DNA of 64,000 bases from Lachnospiraceae bacterium (GCA_022768745.1 JALELK010000115.1:54664-118663); one strand, 5' to 3'. Shown: positions 8,464 to 17,513, numbered from the stretch's first letter. Program-made: numbers and translations. Notes: generated by a model not told the origin, from the sequence alone.

Positions 8464-10637
8464 TGCTTGCTATATTTAAACGTGAATTTAAATCTCTATT
8501 CCAGAATGTAATTGGTTGGCTGTTTTTAGGGGTGACGCTGGCATTATATGGATTATATTTCTTTGTATATAATCTCTCCTACGGACATCCCTACGTGTCC
8601 TATTCCTTATCCGCCATTTCATTTATTTTTATGATTACGGTGCCGATACTTACCATGCGTATTTTAGCAGAGGAAAAAAGGGGAAAGACTGACCAGCTTT
8701 TGCTCACTTCCCCGGTGTCATTATGGAAGGTGATTTTAGGTAAATATCTTGCCTTGGCTGCCGCGTATAGTATCTGTATTTTGATTATTTGTATCTCACC
8801 TATCGTTCTACGATTTTTTGGAGATGTGCCCCTTCTTGAGACCTATGTGTCAATTTTGGGGTTCTGGTTATACGGACTTAGCTGTATTGCCATAGGAACT
8901 TTTGCATCATCCTTGACAGAGAGTCAGGTGGTGTCAGCGGTCATCTCTTTTGTGTTTATTTTTGTGGGATATATGATGTCGTCTCTGACAAGTATCGGAA
9001 GCTGGTCTGAGACTGTGGTAGCAAAAATTTTGTCCTGCTACGATTTGTATGGACCTCTTCAGAATTTTATGAGTGGAACATTGCCCTTAGGTGACATCTT
9101 ATATTACCTTTCTGTTATCTTTTTGGCGTTGTTTTTTGCCTATGAAGTGATGCAAAAGAGAAGATGGTCGGTAAGTAAAAAAATGATTTCCACCTCTGTG
9201 TTTAGTGTGGGAACTATTGTTTTATGTGTGGCAGTGGTGATTGCAGGAAATTTTGGAGTCAGCAAAATTCCTAAGAAGTATACCGAGTTTGATGTGACGT
9301 CCAAGAAGATTTATTCCATTACGAATGATACCAAAAAATATCTGAAATCTTTGAAAGAAGATATCACCATTTATGTATATGTAGACAAAAAGTCAAAGGA
9401 TGAGAACGTGGATAAGACCCTGTCAAAGTATGAAGGGGCTTCTAAGCACATTAAAGTAAAATACATTAATCCTACTACAAATCCTGATTTTGGAACCAAG
9501 TATACAGACACAGAATTAAATACAAACAGTTTAGTGGTTGTGGGAGAAAAGAAGGCCAAAGTTATAGATTACGGAAGCCAGGAAAACAGTCTGGCAGATA
9601 GTCAGATTTATGAATACACTATGGATTCATCCACTTATTCTTATGTGGCATCCGGTTATGATTGTGAAGGTCAGGTGACTGCGGCAATTCAGTATGTAAC
9701 CTCAGATTCTGATACAACGGTTTATCAGTTGACAGGACATGATGAAGCCAGCCTTTCAGATTCTTATACGGAAATTTTTGAAAAGAAGTTTATGAATGTA
9801 TCTACTTTAAATCTCCTGCAGGAGGATTCCGTACCAAAGGATTGTGCAGCCTTATTTATCAATGCGCCTCAATCTGATTTATCGACCGATGATTTGGCAA
9901 AGATTGAGGATTATATGAAAAATGGAGGAGCAGTTTACTGCTCGTTGGATTACAAAACCATTCATACACTGGATAATTTCAAGAAACTTTTGGCGGATTA
10001 TAAGATTGAAACTGTGGATGGTGTGGTTGGTGAAGGTAATACCTCATACTATTATCAGAATGCCTTTTACTTATTGCCTACAGTGGAGAGCACGGATTTG
10101 ACCACAGAAGTTGCAGGTAATTCCTCTGTGTTTGTTCCATATGGAGTGGGATTGAAGTATACCGGAGGGGACTCAGATGAGATGAGCAGTACAGCGTTTT
10201 TATCCACCTCTGAGGACAGCTTTGCAAAAACCAGTGACAATATTGCAAAAGAGAGAACGAAATCTTCAGAACAGCAGGCTCTCTTTGAAATGGAAGATGG
10301 CGATGCCGCAGGTCCGTTTAGTCTTGGACTTATGGTGACAGACCAAAATGGCGGAAAGATGGTGGTAGTAGGTTCGTCCTATATGTTTACGGAAAATGCC
10401 AACAGTATTGTTTCCGGAAGAAATGCCAAGTTGTTCCAGGGTATTGTAGAGGGAATGATTGATACCGAAACTACAAATAAATCTGCAGTTGTAATTCCTG
10501 CCAAGGATTATTCGGTTTCCTCTTTGACAATCTCCCAGAGAACCATGATTGTCTATGGAATTATGTGGGGAATCTTGATGCCGATTGCTGCAATGATAGC
10601 AGGAGTTGTTATCTGGGCAAGAAGACGAAAAAAATAA
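8463..10637 (+). CDS. ABC-2 permease fused to GldG-like extracytoplasmic domain
   Basis: At 724 residues this joins two modules that are often separate genes. Residues 1-230 form a six-helix ABC-2 permease (GldF-like, with EEKRGKTDQLLLTSPVS after the second helix). A seventh helix near 240-262 leads into a large outside domain (about 265-690) resembling GldG: it begins with YTEFDVTSKKIYSITNDTKKYLKSL and includes the CAALFINAPQSDLS segment. A final helix at about 697-718 is followed by ARRRKK. It is translated in overlap with the ATPase. A DUF4340 gene, which often follows in related bacteria, is absent here. The gliding-motility names are historical; the role in this organism is unknown. Confidence 0.88.
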   Translation: MLAIFKREFKSLFQNVIGWLFLGVTLALYGLYFFVYNLSYGHPYVSYSLSAISFIFMITVPILTMRILAEEKRGKTDQLLLTSPVSLWKVILGKYLALAAAYSICILIICISPIVLRFFGDVPLLETYVSILGFWLYGLSCIAIGTFASSLTESQVVSAVISFVFIFVGYMMSSLTSIGSWSETVVAKILSCYDLYGPLQNFMSGTLPLGDILYYLSVIFLALFFAYEVMQKRRWSVSKKMISTSVFSVGTIVLCVAVVIAGNFGVSKIPKKYTEFDVTSKKIYSITNDTKKYLKSLKEDITIYVYVDKKSKDENVDKTLSKYEGASKHIKVKYINPTTNPDFGTKYTDTELNTNSLVVVGEKKAKVIDYGSQENSLADSQIYEYTMDSSTYSYVASGYDCEGQVTAAIQYVTSDSDTTVYQLTGHDEASLSDSYTEIFEKKFMNVSTLNLLQEDSVPKDCAALFINAPQSDLSTDDLAKIEDYMKNGGAVYCSLDYKTIHTLDNFKKLLADYKIETVDGVVGEGNTSYYYQNAFYLLPTVESTDLTTEVAGNSSVFVPYGVGLKYTGGDSDEMSSTAFLSTSEDSFAKTSDNIAKERTKSSEQQALFEMEDGDAAGPFSLGLMVTDQNGGKMVVVGSSYMFTENANSIVSGRNAKLFQGIVEGMIDTETTNKSAVVIPAKDYSVSSLTISQRTMIVYGIMWGILMPIAAMIAGVVIWARRRKK

Positions 10638-10657
10638 AAAGACAAAAGATTAAAATA

Positions 10658-10803
10658 AAAAGAGAATAAATTTTCGCTATTCCTAATGCAGACTGTAAAG
10701 AAACGTCGGTACTTAATGAGCATTTATGCGAGTTTAGTACCGCTACGTTTCGTCCCAAGCGAAAGCGTGTCTGCAGTGGAATATGCAAAATTTATTCTCT
10801 TTT
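10658..10803. repeat. Large imperfect palindrome (possible bidirectional terminator or palindromic repeat element)
   Basis: The outer arms, 10658-10674 and 10787-10803, are perfect 17-base reverse complements. Inside are ATTCC/GGAAT (10679-10683 with 10778-10782) and GCAGAC/GTCTGC (10688-10693 with 10769-10774). A core stem pairs GAAACGTCGGTACT (10700-10713) with 10736-10751 apart from a small bulge, and a mini-hairpin GCAT-TT-ATGC lies at 10720-10729. The whole could fold as one branched structure. It sits between two converging genes, with A-rich sequence before and T-rich after, which suits termination from both sides. Length and complexity exceed an ordinary terminator, so a REP/MITE-like element is an alternative. 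It contains no credible gene. Confidence 0.85.
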
Positions 10804-10820
10804 AGTATTTCTTCCCTTTT

Positions 10821-11045
10821 TTATTTATTTGTTTTTTCATCTTTATTTTTATTTCTTTCACTGAGTTCTATCATACGCATAAGTAGCCAGAGAGTTACCG
10901 GGATTAAGACGGTAGCAGCAATAGAGGCAGCCAGATATTTCATAGTGGCTGTGTTGTCGAAGATTGCCGCAAATATTGTTAATCCGTATAAGAGAACCAG
11001 TAGAACTATGCCGATGATGGCTAAGATTTGTTTTGCTTTTTTCAT
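10821..11045 (-). CDS. Small two-helix membrane protein, unknown
   Basis: A 74-residue protein with hydrophobic helices at about 7-29 and 37-58, a lysine-rich N-terminus and a highly charged C-terminal tail (ERNKNKDEKTNK), suggesting both ends are cytoplasmic. A good ribosome site (GAGGT) sits 9 bases before the ATG, which supports a real gene. It is transcribed toward the permease-GldG gene and diverges from the SEC-C gene. I do not recognise a named family; similar mini-membrane proteins are common in Lachnospiraceae. Confidence 0.75.
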   Translation of the reverse strand: MKKAKQILAIIGIVLLVLLYGLTIFAAIFDNTATMKYLAASIAATVLIPVTLWLLMRMIELSERNKNKDEKTNK

Positions 11046-11112
11046 GTAAATTTACCTCACAAGTATGTATTGATTTTACCATATATGCTGATTTATTTAT
11101 TGTATAAAGAAA

Positions 11113-11162
11113 AACACAGAACTGTCAATGTAATCTTTTTGCTTTTTTTTCAGTTCTGTGTT
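11113..11162. repeat. 12-bp inverted repeat in a divergent intergenic region
   Basis: AACACAGAACTG (11113-11124) and its exact complement CAGTTCTGTGTT (11151-11162) flank a T-rich 26-base loop. It lies between the divergent small membrane protein gene and the SEC-C gene. It could be an operator, a leader hairpin or the stem of a terminator for stray transcripts; the sequence does not decide. Confidence 0.6.
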
Positions 11163-11206
11163 ATCTTAGTAGGAGCGAAATTACCAGAGATAGGAGAGGT
11201 TTTAAA

Positions 11207-11713
11207 ATGGCATTATTAGAACAGTGGCAGACAGTTGCCTATGATCAGACACAGACACAGGCCACATTACAGGAGTTTTGGAACAACTATTTTTTATTGG
11301 AAAAAAGTATTTATGAGCAGTTGCTTGACAATCCGGAGGAAAAGGTGACCGGTACCGTCAAGGAATTGGCTGAAAAATATAAAATAGATGTAATGGCGAT
11401 GACTGGTTTCTTGGATGGAATTAACGAGAGCTTGGTAAAGCCAAATCCAATTGAGACAATGGAAGAGGACACAGAGGTTTCCTTGGAATTTGATAAGGAA
11501 AAACTTTACAAGAATATGATTGATGCCAAGGCAGATTGGCTGTATGAGTTGCCACAGTGGGACAATATTTTTGATGCAGAGACAAAGAAAGCACTGTATC
11601 GCGAAGGTAAGAATTTACATACGGTCCGCAACACGGTAAAAGTGGGAAGAAATGACCCTTGTCCATGCGGAAGTGGCAGAAAGTATAAACAGTGCTGTGG
11701 AAAAAAGAAATAA
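11207..11713 (+). CDS. SEC-C zinc-motif protein
   Basis: A 168-residue protein ending in a SEC-C metal-binding motif, [20 protein letters not shown], with the CxC-x8-CC ligand pattern at about 151-164. The first 130 residues are mostly helical and acidic, with no family I recognise. The SEC-C tail also occurs at the end of SecA, where it binds zinc and contacts SecB or ribosomes, but it is found on many unrelated proteins and does not prove a secretion role. The ribosome site is GGAGAGG. The downstream thrS has its own promoter, so this is probably a single-gene unit. Confidence 0.88.
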   Translation: MALLEQWQTVAYDQTQTQATLQEFWNNYFLLEKSIYEQLLDNPEEKVTGTVKELAEKYKIDVMAMTGFLDGINESLVKPNPIETMEEDTEVSLEFDKEKLYKNMIDAKADWLYELPQWDNIFDAETKKALYREGKNLHTVRNTVKVGRNDPCPCGSGRKYKQCCGKKK

Positions 11714-11718
11714 ATCTT

Positions 11719-11747
11719 TTGACATTTGAAGATTTATGAGATAGACT
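11719..11747 (+). promoter_or_regulatory. Sigma-A promoter of the thrS leader
   Basis: TTGACA (11719-11724), 17 bases, TAGACT (11742-11747). It overlaps the end of the SEC-C intergenic start and places transcription initiation near 11754, just before the T-box stem I. Confidence 0.8.
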
Positions 11748-11753
11748 ACAGAT

Positions 11754-11988
11754 TATAAAAGGTTATAACACGATGACAAGAAGAGTAGGTTGTGGATGGT
11801 AACAGAGAGAGACATCTAGGCTGGAAGTGTCTTTGCAGGTACACAATTGAAAACTAACTTGGAGTGGCCCCAATCCGGTCCGGTGATTCCGTTATCATCA
11901 AAAGAGTGGTCTGTATCATTTTGGACAGGCAATTTGGGTGGAACCGCGAGCAATCGTCCCTTACATTTTTTGTAAGGGACGTTTTTTA
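11754..11988 (+). promoter_or_regulatory. T-box leader controlling thrS
   Basis: The conserved T-box GGGTGGAACCGCGAG is at 11936-11950, immediately before a terminator hairpin. In stem I, AGTA at 11784-11787 faces GAA at 11849-11851 (the specifier-loop E-type motif), with GGTTGTG (11788-11794) pairing to CACAATT (11842-11848). The codon following GAA suggests ACT (Thr) at 11853-11855 as specifier; ACA at 11841-11843 is a less likely alternative. Uncharged tRNA-Thr would stabilise the antiterminator and allow thrS transcription. The 299 bases between the SEC-C and thrS genes are entirely accounted for by this element and its promoter. Confidence 0.95.
11955..11988 (+). terminator. T-box attenuator terminator
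   Basis: CGTCCCTTAC (11955-11964), a 7-base T-rich loop, GTAAGGGACG (11972-11981), then six T. A perfect 10-bp stem, the regulated terminator of the T-box, 25 bases before thrS. Confidence 0.95.
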
Positions 11989-12012
11989 TTGAAGAAATAA
12001 GGAGGAAGAAAA

Positions 12013-13983
12013 ATGATTATCACATTAAAAGATGGAAGCAAAAAAGAATATCAGCAACCAATGTCTGTTTATGATATTGCAAGTGATATCAGTGAAGGCT
12101 TAGCCAGAATGGCATGCGCCGGAGAAGTGAACGGAAAGGTAGTAGATCTTCGTACCATAGTGGAGGAAGATTGTGACCTTAATATATTAACAGCAAAGGA
12201 TGAGGCGGGATTAGCAGTACTGCGTCACACCACATCCCACGTTTTAGCTGAGGCGGTAAAGAGACTTTATCCAAATGCAAAGCTGGCAATCGGACCATCT
12301 ATTGACACCGGATTTTACTATGATTTCGAGTGGGAACCATTTTCCAGAGAAGATTTGGACAAATTGGAAGCTGAGATGAAGAAAATCATCAAGGAAGGTG
12401 CAAGTATAGAGAGATATACACTTCCAAGGGATGAGGCCATTGCTTTCATGAAGGAAAAGGATGAGCCTTACAAGGTGGAATTGATTGAAGATTTGCCGGA
12501 AGGAGAGGAGATTTCCTTTTACAGTCAGGGGGATGGCTTTACAGATTTGTGCGCAGGACCTCATTTGATGAGTACTAAGGGAATTAAAGCATTTAAACTT
12601 TTGTCATCTTCAGGGGCTTACTGGAGAGGCAGTGAAAAGAATCAGATGCTTACAAGAATCTATGGAACCGCTTTTGGAAAGAAAGAGGAATTAAAGGCTT
12701 ACTTGGAGCACTTAGAGGATATCAAGCTTCGCGATCATAACAAATTGGGAAGAGAGATGGAACTGTTTACTACAGTGGATGTTATCGGACAGGGACTGCC
12801 TCTTCTGATGCCTAAGGGGGCAAAAATCATTCAGACAATGCAGCGCTGGATTGAGGATTTGGAAGACAACGAGTGGGGCTACATCAGAACAAAGACACCA
12901 CTTATGGCAAAGAGTGATTTGTACAAAATTTCAGGACACTGGGATCACTATAAGGATGGAATGTTTGTTATGGGAGATGAGGAGACAGATAAAGAAGTAT
13001 TTGCTCTTCGTCCAATGACATGTCCATTCCAGTACTATGTATATAAGGCAACCCAGCATTCCTACAGAGATTTGCCTCTTCGCTACGGTGAGACATCTAC
13101 TTTGTTTAGAAATGAGGATTCCGGTGAGATGCACGGTCTTACCCGTGTACGTCAGTTTACTATCTCAGAGGGACATTTGATTGTAAGACCGGATCAGATG
13201 GTTGAGGAGTTTAAGAACTGTCTGGCTTTGGCAAAGTATTGTCTGGAAACTTTGGGTGTGGAAGAAGATGTAACGTATCATCTCTCAAAATGGGATCCGG
13301 AGAATCGTGAAAAATATATTGGAGAACCGGAAGTATGGGAGGAAACCCAGGGGCACATCCGTAGCATTTTGGATGAGTTAGGTGTAAATTATACAGAAGA
13401 TGTTGGAGAGGCTGCATTCTACGGACCAAAAGTTGATATCAATGCCAAGAATGTATATGGCAAAGAAGACACTATGATTACCATTCAGTGGGATGCCCTT
13501 TTGGCAGAGCAGTTTGATATGTACTACATTGACCAGAACGGAGACAAGGTTCGCCCATATATCATTCACAGAACATCTATGGGATGCTACGAGAGAACTC
13601 TGGCTTGGCTGATTGAAAAGTATGCCGGAAAATTCCCTACCTGGCTTTGCCCGGAACAGGTTAGAATTTTGCCGATTTCTGACAAGTATATGGATTATGC
13701 AAACGAAGTGGCAGCTGAACTGAAAAAGAACGGAATTCTTTGTACTGTAGACAGCAGAGCAGAAAAAATTGGATTTAAGATTCGTGAGACCTGGCTGGCA
13801 AAGGTTCCATATATGCTTGTAGTAGGACAGAAGGAGCAGGAAGAAGGTACCGTTTCTGTTCGGAGTCGTTTCGTGGGCAATGAAGGAACAAAGCCGACAG
13901 CTGAATTTATCAGTCAGATTTGTGAAGAAATCCGCACAAAAGAGATTAGAAAAGAACTTCCGGAAGAGGAAAAAAACAAATAA
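12013..13983 (+). CDS. thrS: Threonyl-tRNA synthetase
   Basis: A 656-residue class II synthetase with the full architecture. The N-terminal TGS domain (1-60) is followed by the editing domain (about 65-225) with HTTSHVLAEA and the Cys-rich FTDLCAGPHL metal site. The catalytic core contains RPMTCPFQ and motif 3 MGCYERTLAWLIEKY, and a C-terminal anticodon-binding domain starts near 555. It charges tRNA-Thr and edits mis-charged Ser. It has its own promoter and T-box leader, and the ATG is preceded by AAGGAGGAA. Confidence 0.99.
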   Translation: MIITLKDGSKKEYQQPMSVYDIASDISEGLARMACAGEVNGKVVDLRTIVEEDCDLNILTAKDEAGLAVLRHTTSHVLAEAVKRLYPNAKLAIGPSIDTGFYYDFEWEPFSREDLDKLEAEMKKIIKEGASIERYTLPRDEAIAFMKEKDEPYKVELIEDLPEGEEISFYSQGDGFTDLCAGPHLMSTKGIKAFKLLSSSGAYWRGSEKNQMLTRIYGTAFGKKEELKAYLEHLEDIKLRDHNKLGREMELFTTVDVIGQGLPLLMPKGAKIIQTMQRWIEDLEDNEWGYIRTKTPLMAKSDLYKISGHWDHYKDGMFVMGDEETDKEVFALRPMTCPFQYYVYKATQHSYRDLPLRYGETSTLFRNEDSGEMHGLTRVRQFTISEGHLIVRPDQMVEEFKNCLALAKYCLETLGVEEDVTYHLSKWDPENREKYIGEPEVWEETQGHIRSILDELGVNYTEDVGEAAFYGPKVDINAKNVYGKEDTMITIQWDALLAEQFDMYYIDQNGDKVRPYIIHRTSMGCYERTLAWLIEKYAGKFPTWLCPEQVRILPISDKYMDYANEVAAELKKNGILCTVDSRAEKIGFKIRETWLAKVPYMLVVGQKEQEEGTVSVRSRFVGNEGTKPTAEFISQICEEIRTKEIRKELPEEEKNK

Positions 13984-14024
13984 AAAAGGAGATGCTGAGG
14001 TGATAGCATCTTACTATAGGAAAG

Positions 14025-14061
14025 AAAATGGGACAAGTTATCAGAACTTGCCCCATTTTTT
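14025..14061. terminator. Bidirectional terminator between thrS and aroA
   Basis: AAAATGGGACAAGTT (14025-14039), a 5-base loop, and AACTTGCCCCATTTT (14045-14059) pair apart from one mismatch. A-rich and T-rich flanks on the two sides allow it to stop transcripts from both converging genes. It overlaps the aroA stop codon. Confidence 0.88.
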
Positions 14062-15337
14062 AATGACATATTTTTTCTAATGTAGTATAAAACTCCGGAT
14101 AAGAAATGGCAACGCATTCTCCGTCATCAAATGTGGTTTCGCCAAGGGCATTTAATCCGGCAATGGCAAAGGACATAGCAATGCGGTGGTCAGATTTTGT
14201 GGTAATTTTGGCACCGTGAAGGGTTTTGCCACCATGAATAATCATGCCATCCTCTGTAGCAAGGACATCAGCTCCCATAGCCTGAAGATTTGATACAACA
14301 GAATCAATGCGATTGGATTCCTTCACTTTTAATTCCCCGGCATCTTTAATGACAGTCTCACCTTTTGCATAGGCTGCCATAACAGCGATTACAGGAATTT
14401 CATCAATTAAGGTTGGAATGATGTCTCCTCCAACAACGGTTCCGGTTAATTCAGAGGAAGAGATTGTGATATCACAGACCTTTTCCCCGGATACTTCTCG
14501 TAGATTATCATATTTCAGTTTACCGCCCATAGCCTCTGCAACCTTTAAAATGCCATCCCTGGTAGGATTACAGTTTACATTTTTTATGGTGAGAGAAGTA
14601 TTCGGACAAATCAAACCGGCTACAATAAAGTAGGCGGCGGAAGAAATGTCTCCGGGAACAGTAATCTTTTGACCGTATAGTTTGGGTAAGCCTTTTACAG
14701 AGGCACATCTGTCCTGAGAAGTGACATCAGCGCCAAAGCCTTTTAACATTAATTCGGTATGATTACGGGAGAGTACCGGTTCAGTAACGGATGTAATTCC
14801 ATCACAGTACAATCCGGCAAGCAATACAGCTGATTTTACCTGGGCGGATGCCACAGGGGAGTCATAGTGAATGGAATGCAAATGTCCACCTGTTATTTTA
14901 AGGGGAGCACAATTATTTCCCCGAAGAGAGACAATATCAGCGCCCATCATAGAAAGTGGAGTGATAATGCGACCCATAGGCCGTTTCTGGATGGAAGCAT
15001 CTCCGTTTAACGTGGAAATAATGGGACTTCCTGACAGGATTCCACTGATTAATCTGGTGGTGGTGCCGCTATTTCCTACATCTAGGATTTCAGATGGCTC
15101 GCTAAGTCCGTATAATCCTTTTCCGTGGATAATCACATGGTCATTCTCCTGATGAATTTCAATCCCCATTTTTTGAAAACAGGAGATAGTAGAGCGACAA
15201 TCAGCTCCGTCTAAAAAGCCGGATAGCTCCGTGATTCCTTGGGATATAGCACCAAACATAACCCCTCGATGGGATATGGATTTGTCGCCGGGAACTGTGA
15301 TTTCACCGGAAAGTTCTCTTATTGGTTTGATGTTCAT
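14060..15337 (-). CDS. aroA: 3-phosphoshikimate 1-carboxyvinyltransferase (EPSP synthase)
   Basis: A 425-residue EPSP synthase. Near the N-terminus is PGDKSISHRGVMFG (PEP/shikimate-3-phosphate binding Lys and Ser), then NSGTTTRLISG near 88-98, GDASIQKRPMGR near 115-126, and late DEIPVIAVMAAYAKG with the catalytic Asp. It transfers the enolpyruvyl group of PEP to shikimate-3-phosphate, the sixth step of the shikimate pathway. It is the last gene of the minus-strand aroF-tyrA-aroA operon, 10 bases after tyrA, and converges on thrS through a shared terminator. Confidence 0.97.
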   Translation of the reverse strand: MNIKPIRELSGEITVPGDKSISHRGVMFGAISQGITELSGFLDGADCRSTISCFQKMGIEIHQENDHVIIHGKGLYGLSEPSEILDVGNSGTTTRLISGILSGSPIISTLNGDASIQKRPMGRIITPLSMMGADIVSLRGNNCAPLKITGGHLHSIHYDSPVASAQVKSAVLLAGLYCDGITSVTEPVLSRNHTELMLKGFGADVTSQDRCASVKGLPKLYGQKITVPGDISSAAYFIVAGLICPNTSLTIKNVNCNPTRDGILKVAEAMGGKLKYDNLREVSGEKVCDITISSSELTGTVVGGDIIPTLIDEIPVIAVMAAYAKGETVIKDAGELKVKESNRIDSVVSNLQAMGADVLATEDGMIIHGGKTLHGAKITTKSDHRIAMSFAIAGLNALGETTFDDGECVAISYPEFYTTLEKICH

Positions 15338-15347
15338 AAATTACCTC

Positions 15348-16439
15348 TTATTTGTGCACAACATAGTCTTTTTTTAGAATAATCACGGCTGCATCCATAG
15401 CGTCTTTGGTATAAAACTCGATTCTAAGAACACCCTGTTCAAATTCTCGGTTATGAACAATACCGATATTTTTAATACTGATATTGTTTTTCGCTAAAAG
15501 AGTGGCAATGGTTGCGATTCCACCGGTTTCATCTGCAATGTCTAAGTATATTTCAAAGGCTGCAGGAAGTGCACCGGTATTTTTCACCGGAAGATTGTCC
15601 CGATAATCTTTTGCCTGGGCAAACAAAGATATTATGGATTGTTCATCTAAATTTTGTATTGCATCTCTAAAATCATACAGACTATTTTGGTATAAATCAA
15701 ATACTTTTAAAATTTCCTCCCGATTGGTGGAACAGATGTGTTGCCACATCACAGGCGAAGAGGAAGCAATTCTTGTAATGTCACGAAATCCGCCTGCTGC
15801 AATGGTTTTTAAGGTCTCATTTTGATCGTCTGCATCTTTCACAAAATTAACCAGAGAAGCAGCTATAATATGGGGCAGATGACTGATGCAGGCTGTGGCA
15901 AAGTCGTGCTTCTGAGGATTCATAATCATAGTCAGACAGCCGAGACTCTGTAAAAATTCACTGAAATATTGAAGTTTTTCCTTTGGAAATGCATCGGTAA
16001 CTGTCAGAATATAGTAGGCATTTTCCAAAAGATGGCTGTTGGAATTCTCATATCCGGTGGCTTCAGAGCCGGCCATAGGATGTCCTCCTACAAATTGAGA
16101 AAACAAATCCAGTCGTTCTACCGCAGAGGAAATGTCACCCTTGACGCTTCCTACATCAGAAAGAATACAGTTTGGGTTTAAAACATCCTTTAGTTTCTCT
16201 AAATAGTCCACGTTTATTTTTACCGGGCTACACAAAAAAATCACATCGCAATCAGAAAAATCCTGCATTTGGGGAAAATGATTGTTTTCTATCACATTAT
16301 CCCTGTAAGCGGCCTGCAATGTTGACTCTCTGGAAGCCATAGCAATCATTTTGGTGGATGGGTATTTCAATTTTATGGATTTGGCCAGGGAACCTCCGAT
16401 GAGTCCCAGACCGATAAATCCTATTTTTTTAAACTCCAT
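15348..16439 (-). CDS. tyrA: Prephenate dehydrogenase with C-terminal ACT domain
   Basis: A 363-residue TyrA. It begins with the NAD(P)-binding Rossmann motif GFIGLGLIGGSLA. The helical dimerisation/catalytic part includes VGGHPMAGSEATGYENS (active-site His in GHPMAGSE) and FATACISHLPH. Residues from about 295 on form an ACT domain (FEIYLDIADETGGIATIATLL), the usual site for tyrosine feedback. It oxidatively decarboxylates prephenate to 4-hydroxyphenylpyruvate. It lies between aroF and aroA with 9-10 base gaps, so the operon appears dedicated to chorismate and tyrosine; no pheA is present here. Confidence 0.95.
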   Translation of the reverse strand: MEFKKIGFIGLGLIGGSLAKSIKLKYPSTKMIAMASRESTLQAAYRDNVIENNHFPQMQDFSDCDVIFLCSPVKINVDYLEKLKDVLNPNCILSDVGSVKGDISSAVERLDLFSQFVGGHPMAGSEATGYENSNSHLLENAYYILTVTDAFPKEKLQYFSEFLQSLGCLTMIMNPQKHDFATACISHLPHIIAASLVNFVKDADDQNETLKTIAAGGFRDITRIASSSPVMWQHICSTNREEILKVFDLYQNSLYDFRDAIQNLDEQSIISLFAQAKDYRDNLPVKNTGALPAAFEIYLDIADETGGIATIATLLAKNNISIKNIGIVHNREFEQGVLRIEFYTKDAMDAAVIILKKDYVVHK

Positions 16440-16448
16440 AATAACTCC

Positions 16449-17465
16449 TTAAGCAAGTGTACGATTTGCAAGTGAAATGTAAGGCTTTAAATCAGTCATA
16501 ACAGAATGGAACTGGTCAAAGTCGAGGGACTGAGGACCGTCGGAAAGTGCATGAGCCGGGTCGTTATGTACCTCTATCATCAATCCGTCAGCACCGCAGG
16601 CGATGGCAGCTTTTGCCAAAGGCTCCACATAGGCTCTGACACCGGTAGCATGGCTTGGGTCAACAATCACAGGCAAATGGGTGCGCTCTTTTAGTACACA
16701 GACAGCACTTAAATCCAAAGTGTTTCTGGTTGAGGTTTCATAGGTTCGGATGCCTCTTTCACACAGAGCCACCTTTTCATTTCCTCCGGCCATAATGTAT
16801 TCTGCAGCATTTAACCATTCATCGATGGTAGCACAGAGACCACGTTTTAATAGTACCGGCATGTTTGTTTTTCCGACTTCTTTTAATAATTCAAAGTTTT
16901 GCATATTTCTGGCACCAACCTGTAACATATCTACATACTTGTATGCAGATTCTACGGCGTGGGCAGAGGTGACTTCACAGATAGTGGCAAGTCCGGTTTC
17001 CTTTGAGGCAGTCTGCATATAGCGCAGGCCGTCTTCCTCCAATCCCTGGAAGGAGTAAGGAGAGGTTCTCGGTTTGTACGCACCGCCTCTTAAAATAGTA
17101 GCACCTTCAGCTTTGACAGCTCTAGCGATGGTGAGGAGTTGTTCTTCTGATTCCACTGCACACGGACCGGACATAACTGTCATGGTTCCGGGACCGATAT
17201 AGGTATTTTTCACTGCAAATCCGGTTGGATCCGGATGGAATTTTTTGTTGGCAAGTTTATAGCTCTCTGTGACCTGAAGAACTTTTTCCACAGAGGGATT
17301 TGCTTCTAAGGAAGTGACATCAATTTTGGATTTATCCCCTACCAATCCCACGATGGTAACTTCTTCACCCTTTGAAATATGAGTGTGTAATCCGGCATTT
17401 TCAATTTCCTGAACTACAGAACCTAATTCTGCATCGGAAATATTGTTTTTCATAACTAAAATCAT
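16449..17465 (-). CDS. aroF: 3-deoxy-7-phosphoheptulonate synthase (type I beta, with ferredoxin-like N-domain)
   Basis: A 338-residue DAHP synthase. Residues 1-68 are the ferredoxin-like regulatory domain of the AroF/AroG(H) group (MILVMKNNISDAELGSVV). The catalytic TIM barrel follows, with MSGPCAVESEEQL, GGAYKPRTSPYSFQG, LKRGLCATIDEW and DPSHATG. It condenses PEP with erythrose-4-phosphate, the entry step of the shikimate pathway. The N-domain commonly mediates feedback by Tyr or Phe in this subfamily. It is the first gene of the operon, with a well-spaced sigma-A promoter and an adjoining palindrome upstream. Confidence 0.97.
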   Translation of the reverse strand: MILVMKNNISDAELGSVVQEIENAGLHTHISKGEEVTIVGLVGDKSKIDVTSLEANPSVEKVLQVTESYKLANKKFHPDPTGFAVKNTYIGPGTMTVMSGPCAVESEEQLLTIARAVKAEGATILRGGAYKPRTSPYSFQGLEEDGLRYMQTASKETGLATICEVTSAHAVESAYKYVDMLQVGARNMQNFELLKEVGKTNMPVLLKRGLCATIDEWLNAAEYIMAGGNEKVALCERGIRTYETSTRNTLDLSAVCVLKERTHLPVIVDPSHATGVRAYVEPLAKAAIACGADGLMIEVHNDPAHALSDGPQSLDFDQFHSVMTDLKPYISLANRTLA

Positions 17466-17513
17466 TTTTATGTCCTCTTTTCCAGTTAAATATAGAAATT
17501 TCTAACCTATTCA

